This document shows positions 6,404 through 12,382 of a stretch of DNA of 12,382 nucleotides, one piece after another. Positions within the stretch are counted from its first letter, which is position 1; every line of letters starts with the position of its first letter. The stretch spans positions 1-12,382 of the forward strand of contig CABSRC010000044.1 in NCBI GenBank assembly GCA_902480035.1. Direction: 5' to 3'. Source of the DNA: an uncultured Streptococcus sp. (lineage in GTDB: Bacteria; Bacillota; Bacilli; Lactobacillales; Streptococcaceae). A model generated the notes under the pieces. That model had not been told where the DNA came from, made no database searches, and saw only the letters and a list, made by a program, of their open reading frames with translations. The position numbers and the translations under genes were made by a program.

Positions 6404-7408
6404 TTATTTTTTGCCTCGCCTTTTATTCGAAAACTTATGTATGATAGCACGCGCCATGCTAATAAAGAAGTCCAAGGCAATTCCTAGGGTAATCATTCTG
6501 ACAATCCACACCAACCAGATTGGTCGTCTTACCTTTGCATCAGCATACCCTAAATGATCAAGTGCTACAAACATCAATAGATAGCATACTATTTCTAACG
6601 GAATGCGAAGTTTAGCTTTTTTCAGACTGAAGCCTTTCAAACAATTCCATAGTAAATCCCACAACGTCGGATTATCTTCAGGTTCATCCTCCCAATATTC
6701 CTTGCTTTTCATTTTCAAATACAAGAGGTAGCCTACTTCTGTCAGCAATTGAGTAAAGGCGTAACTGAATAGTATGCTTACGGATACTCCTAGCACCACT
6801 CCAAAATAGCCAGTAAGGGCCGCTCCTATCATGGAGCAGACGAAGATGATCGTCAGGGCATTGCTACTGTAACTACTTGATTTTGCGAAATAATTTCCCA
6901 AGGTTCTAGTTGGTGAAAAGCCAATCTTTAACTGCTTCTTAAGCCAAAAATAATGATAAATAAAGCCCAATAAGGTACAAATCACAAGAAAAGGAATGAC
7001 GATGAAGCCATATTTTGGGAAACCTACCTCAAATTCTTTATTTGCCAGAGCAGAAACAATGATGAGCAAGCCCATGACTTGGAGCGATAAAAACATTCCT
7101 GCATAGGTGAATAAGAGTAGAGTCGTTGACAACACTTGTCTTCTATATATAAATGCCCCCATTAACGGCAAGAAAAATGCAATGATATGGTAAAGACAAT
7201 AGATGACAAGGATATCAAAAAACCAATGACTAAATGGTTTTATACCTTTCGATACATCATACGAATAAAAACAAAGGATTTCAAATGCGAACAGAAATAC
7301 GCCTGTCCACGAATTGATCATCATAGCCGCTGAAGCACGTGTATTGGCTAAACTTTTAAAGTAGACTTTGTTCGCCTGCTCAATATCGACTTTCTTTTCA
7401 TTTTTCAT
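6404..7408 (-). CDS. Polytopic membrane protein of unknown function
   Basis: I do not recognise this 334-residue protein. It has a charged N-terminal tail (about 1-30), hydrophobic segments near 33-50, 63-87, 93-118, 133-156, 185-230, 268-285 and 297-318, an acidic loop at 238-247 (EYWEDEPEDN), and a very basic C-terminus (KFSNKRRGKK). No catalytic or transporter motif is visible. AAGGAG lies 6 nt before the ATG at 7408, a strong ribosome binding site. The gene follows the DUF443-like gene after 83 bp on the same strand, and both are richer in A and T than the surrounding genes, which suggests joint acquisition. By context it could be a partner, duplicate immunity protein or accessory factor of its neighbour, but this is inference only. 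The bidirectional terminator at 6362-6401 ends the unit. Confidence 0.75.
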   Translation of the reverse strand: MKNEKKVDIEQANKVYFKSLANTRASAAMMINSWTGVFLFAFEILCFYSYDVSKGIKPFSHWFFDILVIYCLYHIIAFFLPLMGAFIYRRQVLSTTLLLFTYAGMFLSLQVMGLLIIVSALANKEFEVGFPKYGFIVIPFLVICTLLGFIYHYFWLKKQLKIGFSPTRTLGNYFAKSSSYSSNALTIIFVCSMIGAALTGYFGVVLGVSVSILFSYAFTQLLTEVGYLLYLKMKSKEYWEDEPEDNPTLWDLLWNCLKGFSLKKAKLRIPLEIVCYLLMFVALDHLGYADAKVRRPIWLVWIVRMITLGIALDFFISMARAIIHKFSNKRRGKK

Positions 7409-7445
7409 ATCATGCTCCTTTCTAGAAAATTGTTTTAAGGTCCAA

Positions 7446-7497
7446 AAGTAGATGGAGGCTACTCTTGCTTCTGGGTTTCACTCCACTGGATCTACTT
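7446..7497 (-). other. Intercistronic stem-loop candidate between the two membrane-protein genes
   Basis: AAGTAGAT (7446-7453) pairs with ATCTACTT (7490-7497), and GGAG (7454-7457) can pair with CTCC (7481-7484) after an internal bulge. The right arm covers the stop codon of the upstream gene. Only a short T run follows, so it may be a weak attenuator or an RNA-stability hairpin rather than a true terminator. Confidence 0.3.
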
Positions 7498-8157
7498 GAC
7501 TTTGGCCTTATAATCCTCGCCTGAAGCATATAATAATAAATTACCATGTGATAAAAAAACCAATGAAAAAGCAAATAAGGCCACATGAAGAATTAGATTG
7601 GGTTTACTGGTACTCAGAACAAAGCAAAATGATACAACTGAAAGAAATAAAGCCAATGTTACTAATAGAAGATTTTTTAGTAGTAACCTAAATCTTCCTG
7701 GGGGACAATACATTTTTTTAGCTTTCTTGGAAGGCTTTATGACCGACTCTTTTTTCCCAATACTGATCCAAATGCGAATTCCAAAAGCAATGCATAGAAC
7801 AAGGATCATTAACACTAGATTCAGTAGATGGGAAGTAAAATATAAATAATCCTCTATCGGAAAAGCTCTACCTAGTAAAACTGCTAAGGAACCAGCACCA
7901 AGTGTTGAGATCCCCACTTTAGTCTGAGTTGAAAGCATGTTCTTATCTCCTTCAAGCACTTTCGGAGCTATTGCTTCTACTTCATCCTCTGTTAGCTGAT
8001 AACTTTTATGAGGCACAAAATAGGTAAACCATGGAAGAAAATAACTTGTTATAATTGGCCGATCGACTTCCATTAAATACCATTCATTCTCTACTTTTAA
8101 CAAACGATATCGAAAATTCATTTTCGGTAAATACTCGATTTTTGCGGGTTTAAACAT
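7492..8157 (-). CDS. DUF443-like membrane protein, possible toxin immunity protein
   Basis: The 221-residue protein opens with a soluble segment of the kind I associate with DUF443 (tandem five-transmembrane family): NFRYRLLKVENEWYLMEVD (14-32), then YFLPWFTYFVPHKSYQLTEDE (39-59). Hydrophobic segments follow near 81-97, 108-132, 158-181 and 187-209, with a lysine-rich loop at 135-148. In Staphylococcus aureus the DUF443 protein TsaI protects against the membrane-depolarising type VII toxin TspA; that role here is inference, and no toxin gene is in the window. The ribosome binding site is weak (AGTAAGAG). The gene leads a two-gene unit and has a recognisable promoter at 8273-8301. One sampled 60-bp line (7621-7680) has 15 G/C, against 32 in a line of pepS (9301-9360), so the pair looks compositionally foreign. 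Confidence 0.75.
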   Translation of the reverse strand: MFKPAKIEYLPKMNFRYRLLKVENEWYLMEVDRPIITSYFLPWFTYFVPHKSYQLTEDEVEAIAPKVLEGDKNMLSTQTKVGISTLGAGSLAVLLGRAFPIEDYLYFTSHLLNLVLMILVLCIAFGIRIWISIGKKESVIKPSKKAKKMYCPPGRFRLLLKNLLLVTLALFLSVVSFCFVLSTSKPNLILHVALFAFSLVFLSHGNLLLYASGEDYKAKVK

Positions 8158-8272
8158 AGATGTCTCTTACTTTCTATACTGTTTCATTCTTAGACGGAGA
8201 AACTAAACTAACTTTTCACCAGTCTACCACAGCCATAATTATCTTATTTAATCATAACAGAACATACCTTCC

Positions 8273-8301
8273 ATCATACCTGATTTTACTTTGATGATCA
8301 A
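8273..8301 (-). promoter_or_regulatory. Predicted promoter of the membrane-protein pair
   Basis: TTGATC (complement of 8296-8301), a 17-bp spacer and TATGAT (complement of 8273-8278) lie upstream of the gene starting at 8157. This would give a leader of about 110 nt. A second candidate -10 (TGTTATGAT) lies nearer the gene but has no good -35. Confidence 0.5.
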
Positions 8302-8310
8302 GTTTTGACT

Positions 8311-8337
8311 AAAAAAGAGGTTGGAAGATTTCCAACC
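8311..8337 (-). terminator. Terminator of the pepS unit
   Basis: GGTTGGAA (8319-8326) pairs with TTCCAACC (8330-8337) around a 3-nt loop. On the minus strand TCTTTTTT follows (complement of 8311-8318). It lies 26 bp past the stop of the small membrane protein gene. Confidence 0.85.
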
Positions 8338-8363
8338 ACTCTATCTGTTTTAGCAAGTTAAAC

Positions 8364-8594
8364 CTAGCTTCCTCTTTCCCAGAAGATGGCTAATAAAATC
8401 ATGGCACCAAGAATCGATGGGATAATCGCTGTACCGTTTAGGCTTGGTCCCCAAGCACCAAAGAGTAATTGTCCTAAAAAGGCACCAATCCAGCCCAGGA
8501 ACATTTTCCCAAAACATCCCATGCGTTCGCCACGATTGGTGATAGCTCCAGCTAGAAGTCCGATCAAAAGACCGACAAACATACTTCCAATCAT
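8364..8594 (-). CDS. GlsB/YeaQ/YmgE-family small membrane protein
   Basis: The 76-residue, glycine-rich hydrophobic protein matches the transglycosylase-associated (GlsB/YeaQ/YmgE) family in length and pattern: MIGSMFVGLLIGLLAGAITN, then a charged turn RGERMGCFGK (21-30), then a glycine-spaced helix (GWIGAFLGQLLFG, 34-46) and a last helix near 56-71. Members are linked to stress response in several Firmicutes, but their molecular role is not established. The start at 8594 has AAGGAG overlapping the stop codon of pepS. The two genes are only 9 bp apart and form one transcript ending at the hairpin at 8311-8337. A slightly longer open frame over the same bases in another frame is a shadow. Confidence 0.85.
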   Translation of the reverse strand: MIGSMFVGLLIGLLAGAITNRGERMGCFGKMFLGWIGAFLGQLLFGAWGPSLNGTAIIPSILGAMILLAIFWERGS

Positions 8595-8603
8595 AGTTTC
8601 TCC

Positions 8604-9845
8604 TTAAATTGCCCAATCTCCGTTGCGGAAGACTGGGACGCGGGTGCCGTCTTCTCGGATACCGTCGATATCCATTTGGCTTGAGCCGATCATGAAGTCG
8701 ACGTGGACGTCTGAGCGGTTAAGGCCGGCTGCTTCGAGTTCTTCTTCTGTGAACTCTGCGCCACCTTCTACACTGGTTGCATAGGCTGCTCCGATGGCCA
8801 AGTGGTTAGAGGCATTTTCATCGAAGAGCGTATTGAAGAAGGTAATGCCTGATTGGGAAATTGGGCTTGGATCTGGGACGAGGGCACATTCACCCAAGGC
8901 ACGCGCTCCCTTGTTTTTGAAGACCAAATCTTTCATGACTTGATCGCCTTTTTCTGCTGTGATATCCACAATTTCTCCATTTTCAAAGGTCACTTTGATG
9001 CCTTCGATGATGTTCCCATTGTAGCTAAGCGGTTTTGTGGAAGTGACATAACCTTCTGCACGACGGAAGTCAGGAGCTGTGAAGACCTCTTCTGTCGGCA
9101 TATTTGGCAAGAATCCTTCGCCTTGGGCATTGATGGCTCCAGCAGATTCCCATACATGATTTTTCGGCAAGCCAAGAGTCAAATCGGTTCCTGGTGCTGT
9201 GTAGTGAAGGGCTGAGAATTGTTCTTTATTAAGTGTATCTGCCTTGCTCTTCAAAATAGCAGCATGCTCTTCCCAAGCCTTGACTGGATCTTCTTCGTAC
9301 ACCCGGCAGGTCTTGAAGATTTGATCCCAAAGGAGATCCACTGCTTCTTCATCGCTCGCCGCATTTGGGAAGACCTTTTTCGCCCACTCTATACCAGCTG
9401 CTGCAGCAACGGTCCAGCTGACCTTATTGGATTGAGTGGCGATGCGCATTGGTTTCATGGCTATACCCAAGGCCTTGGCAGAGGCAGAAAGCTTCTCTGC
9501 ATCAACACCATTTAAGGCACCTGGATCAGACGAGCGCACACCCAAGCGACTGGCCTTGTGTTCCAAGAGGTAGTTCATCTCTGCAATCTTGTAGTCAGGC
9601 ACGTTGTCCAAGCGATCCATCGGTGCATGGAGGAATTTTTCCCGGGTAGTAAAATCATCTGCCCATTGGACAATGACTTCGTGTGCCCCCAAGGCATAAG
9701 CTTCCTTCACAATCAAGTGGGCTAATTCTCTTTGTTCCACATCGATGTTCAAGACCAAGGTATGACCAGGTTGCACGTTGATGCCGTTCGCCACCAACAA
9801 TTTTGCGTATTTTTCTAAGTTTTCTTTAAAATTTGGTAAAACCAT
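8604..9845 (-). CDS. pepS: Aminopeptidase PepS (peptidase family M29)
   Basis: The 413-residue protein has the length of streptococcal PepS, a cytoplasmic metallo-aminopeptidase that trims N-terminal residues from peptides. Expected M29 metal and active-site residues are present in order: E253 (MPTEEVF), E319 (LGEC), H348 (ASNHLAIG), Y355 (GAAY), H381 and D383 (DVHVDFMIG). The open frame extends 56 codons upstream to 10013, but that extension runs through the hairpin repeat at 9909-10018. The ATG at 9845 is chosen because GAAGGAG lies 6 nt before it and it gives the family length. A probable extended -10 lies at 9880-9885. The gene is followed after 9 bp by a small stress-type membrane protein gene. 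Confidence 0.95.
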   Translation of the reverse strand: MVLPNFKENLEKYAKLLVANGINVQPGHTLVLNIDVEQRELAHLIVKEAYALGAHEVIVQWADDFTTREKFLHAPMDRLDNVPDYKIAEMNYLLEHKASRLGVRSSDPGALNGVDAEKLSASAKALGIAMKPMRIATQSNKVSWTVAAAAGIEWAKKVFPNAASDEEAVDLLWDQIFKTCRVYEEDPVKAWEEHAAILKSKADTLNKEQFSALHYTAPGTDLTLGLPKNHVWESAGAINAQGEGFLPNMPTEEVFTAPDFRRAEGYVTSTKPLSYNGNIIEGIKVTFENGEIVDITAEKGDQVMKDLVFKNKGARALGECALVPDPSPISQSGITFFNTLFDENASNHLAIGAAYATSVEGGAEFTEEELEAAGLNRSDVHVDFMIGSSQMDIDGIREDGTRVPVFRNGDWAI

Positions 9846-9879
9846 TATTTTCTCCTTCATAAGTGAATGATCTCTTCCT

Positions 9880-9888
9880 AGTATACCA
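9880..9888 (-). promoter_or_regulatory. Predicted extended -10 promoter of pepS
   Basis: On the minus strand TGG directly precedes TATACT (complement of 9880-9885), an extended -10. No convincing -35 is seen at 16-18 bp, where the sequence borders the start of the repeat block. The leader would be about 28 nt. Confidence 0.5.
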
Positions 9889-9903
9889 TAAGTCCATGCA
9901 AAA

Positions 9904-10080
9904 AGAGAGTGGGACAGAAATCGATAATTCGTTAGAATTCGATTTCGTCGTCCCACCTCCGCACAGTTGAGTAGGGCTGTAAAAGCTGATGAAATCAGCG
10001 TAGTAGAGCCCACTCAACCACTGCGTCTTGCTCGACAATCCAAAAATAATTGAGAGGCTAGGACTTTTGTCCCAGCCTCA
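9904..10080. repeat. Three-hairpin streptococcal intergenic repeat
   Basis: Three inverted repeats follow one another. Hairpin 1: GTGGGAC (9909-9915) with GTCCCAC (9950-9956), enclosing GAAATCGA (9917-9924) with TCGATTTC (9939-9946). Hairpin 2: GTTGAGT and GGGCT (9966-9978) with AGCCCACTCAAC (10007-10018), enclosing GCTGAT/ATCAGC. Hairpin 3 is the terminator at 10054-10079. The outer ends also carry GGGACA and TGTCCC. From memory, very similar blocks recur between genes in several streptococci, but no search was possible here. It could be a non-autonomous mobile repeat or a structured RNA. Short open frames through it are unlikely to be genes. Confidence 0.7.
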
Positions 10081-10086
10081 TTTTTC
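10041..10086. terminator. Terminator hairpin at the end of the AAA+ gene
   Basis: GAGGCT (10054-10059) pairs with AGCCTC (10074-10079), and GGAC (10061-10064) with GTCC (10069-10072), around loop TTTT with one mismatch. On the plus strand ATTTTTCTT follows. On the minus strand, which carries the gene ending at 10101, a TTATTTTT run follows a few bases later. It is the right-hand part of the repeat block. Confidence 0.65.
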
Positions 10087-10100
10087 TTGTTCCTTCTAGC

Positions 10101-12382
10101 TTAAGGAAGAACATAGCCTTGATCATCTACCGTATGGGGATGTTCAGTATTGCCATTCTCTCTCAAGGCTTCCAAATCTTGATCCAAAATCGAATTGTAA
10201 TCCGTACTACCTTCACGGGTTACTCGCGTCGATACTTGGCGCAAGAGTTTTTCATTGAGATTGCGGACCCAGCGACCATTACTATGATCATTGGCACGCA
10301 TATAATTTTCTCTGACGATCTCTCCATAAAGAGCTTCATTGACTTGGTAGCCTTGCTTGCGCAATCCCAACAGACCGATCTCGACGATCTCATCTGGACT
10401 ATAGTCTTCAAAATCAAATGTCGTCGGGATCCGACTTTGCAAACCTGAATTGACCTGCAAGAAGTCATGCATCTCTCTGGTATAGCCAGCAAAGATAATG
10501 ACGATATCACGGCGGTGGTCCTCCATAAATTTGAGGACTTCATCCAAGGCTTCCTTCCCAAAATCATCATTTGAACCAGTAAAGAGCGTATAGGCCTCAT
10601 CGATAAAGAGGACACCACCCAATGCACTTTCTAAAACTTCGCGCGTCTTCAAGGCTGTATGCCCTTGGTAGCCTCCAACCAGATTGCTCCGCGATACTTC
10701 GATGAATTTCTTCTGCTTAATAACTCCTTTTTGGAAGAGGATATTACCCAAAATGCGGGCAACGGTGGTCTTCCCTGTGCCGGGATTTCCAAGAAAGAGG
10801 GAGTGCAAGGTCGTATCTTCGACGATTCCTCCTTGTTCGGCCCGTTTTTGGTTGAACTCAGCCATGGCTACGAACTGTTCCACTTGCTCTTTCACCTTGG
10901 CAATGCCAACCAAACGGTTGAGAGCAGCCATTCCATCTTCTTCCTTATCGGCTCCTGCCTGGTACTTGCCTTGGTTAAGGACAGCATCGATATCGCTATT
11001 GAGGATGGTCTCAATATCATCGGAACCTTGGGCCACCACCCGATCTGCCATGGTCTTAGTCAATTGCTCATCCAGGTTACGGATCCAGCGGCCATTGCTC
11101 TTATCTAGCGAGCCATCATAGGCCCGTTTGACATGACGCGCATAGTAATCCCGGTCTTCGAGCTTGTAGTCCCCTTTGCTTAGGATCATTTCGCCCAGTT
11201 GGACAATCTCATCTCCTGTGAAATCTTCAAAGATGAAATTATTTGGCACCCGAGAACGGAGGCCTGGATTGGTCTTTAAGAACTCCTCCATTTCCTTGGT
11301 ATAACCGGCAAAGATGATCATGATGTCATCGCGATTATCCTCCATAAATTTGAGGATGGTATTGATCGCCTCAATCCCAAAATCTGCACCACTGTCCTTT
11401 TTATCCAAACTATAGGCTTCATCAATAAAGAGGATACCCCCACGCGCTTTTTCAAGCAGGGCCTGGGTCTGTTCGGCTGTTCCTCCAATATTCGAAGAGA
11501 TCAGATCGGACTCCGTTGCTTCCACAAAACGGAATTCCTCCCCTGAGAGTACTCCTGCATCAAAGAGCACTTGTCCCAACAGCCGGGCCACCGTCGTTTT
11601 CCCTGTACCAGGATTTCCCATAAAGGCCGCATGGAGTGTTTGCTTTTCAGGGGCCTTGCCACTGGCGATTCGTTTCTTGTTAAATTCCACCATGTTGATC
11701 ATTTTCTTGATCTCATGTTTGACTTTTTCAAGACCGATCAGGCTATTGAGCTCCTGAAGAGCATCTTGTTTCTTCTCTGGCCCAGAGTCTCTTGCAGTGG
11801 TTGGAGCCACCGTTGCATCCGTCGCCTGTCCTGTAGGAACGACTTGCGCATTGCCCTTGGCCACTTCTCTGCCAACAAGATAGTCACAGTCATCCTCGAT
11901 TTCCTTGGTCAGATCACGCGCATCGCCCTGTCTATAGGTTATGGTGCCTGCCTTCACAAAGGCCCCACCTTGAAGCCGTATATTAGGATCCGCAATCTTA
12001 TGACAAATCATATGCTCAGCCATCAGCACACTCTCATCAAAAACTCCAAATGAAATGGTTTGGGCATTCTCATTCAAGAAGGTCGTTTCCCCAGTCAGGG
12101 AAGCAAAGGACTCTTCATAGACGCATAAAAACTCTGTAAATGTCGCTTGGTGAGCTCGGATCATACTATTGTATGAATTGATGGAGGTCATACGATCCGA
12201 ATCCGAATTGAATTGAACATTGTTATCAAGACAGACTCCAGTCCCCGTAGGTAGCTCAATTTTACAGTTTTCAGACTCCCAGATGACATTCCTCAACCAA
12301 ACTGGTGGAAAATCGTTTTCCAGATCCCCGCCTGTAATCGTTGAATTTTTTGCGATCACTTCTGAGTCCTTGGCATGGATCG
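10101..12382 (-). CDS. Double AAA+ ATPase (CbbX/SpoVK type) with probable beta-helix N-terminus, 5' end outside window
   Basis: The frame is open to the right edge. A GTG at 12357-12359, taken here as residue 1, has AAGGA upstream, but the beta-rich pattern continues in frame before it, so the start probably lies outside. Residues 1-165 have short hydrophobic strands with recurring NS, GG and turn residues, like a right-handed beta-helix. A Pro/Thr-rich linker (170-200) follows. AAA+ domain 1 has Walker A GNPGTGKT (248-255), Walker B FIDEAY (311-316), arginines near R370 and SNGRWIRNL (421-429). Domain 2 has the same motifs at 524-531, 585-590, R643 and 693-701. Both ATPase sites look intact. 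Domain 2 has the CbbX-like pore loop GGYQGHT, while domain 1 has SSNIGGT without the tyrosine. The family remodels protein complexes; EccA of type VII secretion is a relative. The substrate here is unknown. Confidence 0.85.
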   Translation of the reverse strand, partial: IHAKDSEVIAKNSTITGGDLENDFPPVWLRNVIWESENCKIELPTGTGVCLDNNVQFNSDSDRMTSINSYNSMIRAHQATFTEFLCVYEESFASLTGETTFLNENAQTISFGVFDESVLMAEHMICHKIADPNIRLQGGAFVKAGTITYRQGDARDLTKEIEDDCDYLVGREVAKGNAQVVPTGQATDATVAPTTARDSGPEKKQDALQELNSLIGLEKVKHEIKKMINMVEFNKKRIASGKAPEKQTLHAAFMGNPGTGKTTVARLLGQVLFDAGVLSGEEFRFVEATESDLISSNIGGTAEQTQALLEKARGGILFIDEAYSLDKKDSGADFGIEAINTILKFMEDNRDDIMIIFAGYTKEMEEFLKTNPGLRSRVPNNFIFEDFTGDEIVQLGEMILSKGDYKLEDRDYYARHVKRAYDGSLDKSNGRWIRNLDEQLTKTMADRVVAQGSDDIETILNSDIDAVLNQGKYQAGADKEEDGMAALNRLVGIAKVKEQVEQFVAMAEFNQKRAEQGGIVEDTTLHSLFLGNPGTGKTTVARILGNILFQKGVIKQKKFIEVSRSNLVGGYQGHTALKTREVLESALGGVLFIDEAYTLFTGSNDDFGKEALDEVLKFMEDHRRDIVIIFAGYTREMHDFLQVNSGLQSRIPTTFDFEDYSPDEIVEIGLLGLRKQGYQVNEALYGEIVRENYMRANDHSNGRWVRNLNEKLLRQVSTRVTREGSTDYNSILDQDLEALRENGNTEHPHTVDDQGYVLP

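Noticed and set aside
9846..10013. 56-codon N-terminal extension of pepS
   Set aside because: It runs through the intergenic hairpin repeat, has no family similarity, and the ATG at 9845 has a strong ribosome binding site and gives the usual 413 residues.
9909..10018. CRISPR or tandem repeat array
   Set aside because: The repeats are inverted arms of different sequence, not regularly spaced direct repeats, and no cas-like gene is present.
9826..10038. 70-residue minus-strand frame through the repeat block
   Set aside because: It is composed of the hairpin arms and overlaps the pepS start; repeats of this kind commonly create spurious frames.
10659..11121. Two overlapping plus-strand open frames of about 145-149 residues inside the AAA+ gene
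   Set aside because: Both are shadows of the conserved AAA+ reading frame and lack a ribosome binding site or recognisable sequence.

Overview
The window looks like chromosomal DNA from a low-to-moderate GC Firmicute, most likely an oral Streptococcus of the sanguinis/mitis type. The reasons are a type-2 peptide deformylase of about 204 residues, a 413-residue M29 aminopeptidase of the PepS type, a Cna-type surface adhesin, AAGGAG-type ribosome binding sites, and an intergenic repeat block that I associate from memory with streptococcal genomes. The species cannot be fixed from the sequence alone.

Layout. (1) Positions 1-1472, minus strand: the N-terminal 490 residues of a secreted, Cna-like adhesin that runs off the left edge. 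It has its own promoter and a CRP-like palindrome in its leader. (2) Positions 1651-4843, minus strand: two paralogous 387-residue MFS transporters in tandem, separated by a strong terminator. The downstream copy overlaps an RsuA-type pseudouridine synthase gene. (3) Positions 4990-5676, plus strand: a divergent Crp/Fnr regulator resembling YeiL. The 146-bp space between it and the MFS gene holds overlapping divergent -10 boxes and a perfect palindrome, which suggests a regulatory switch. (4) Positions 5737-6351, plus strand: def, ending at a long bidirectional terminator. (5) Positions 6404-8157, minus strand: an AT-rich pair of polytopic membrane protein genes. One looks like DUF443, the family that includes a type VII toxin immunity protein in Staphylococcus aureus. 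(6) Positions 8364-9845, minus strand: pepS followed by a small GlsB/YeaQ-type membrane protein gene. (7) Positions 9909-10080: a three-hairpin intergenic repeat whose last hairpin can end transcription of the next gene. (8) Positions 10101-12382, minus strand: a large protein with a probable beta-helix N-terminus and two CbbX/SpoVK-type AAA+ domains, running off the right edge.

How the parts may work together. def, rsuA and pepS are housekeeping genes for translation and peptide turnover. The MFS pair and the YeiL-like regulator appear to form one regulated transport module. The AT-rich membrane pair is probably accessory DNA. The most unusual items are the predicted switch at 4925-4978, the DUF443-type pair as possible orphan immunity genes, and the asymmetric double-AAA+ protein, in which only the second domain keeps the aromatic pore-loop residue.
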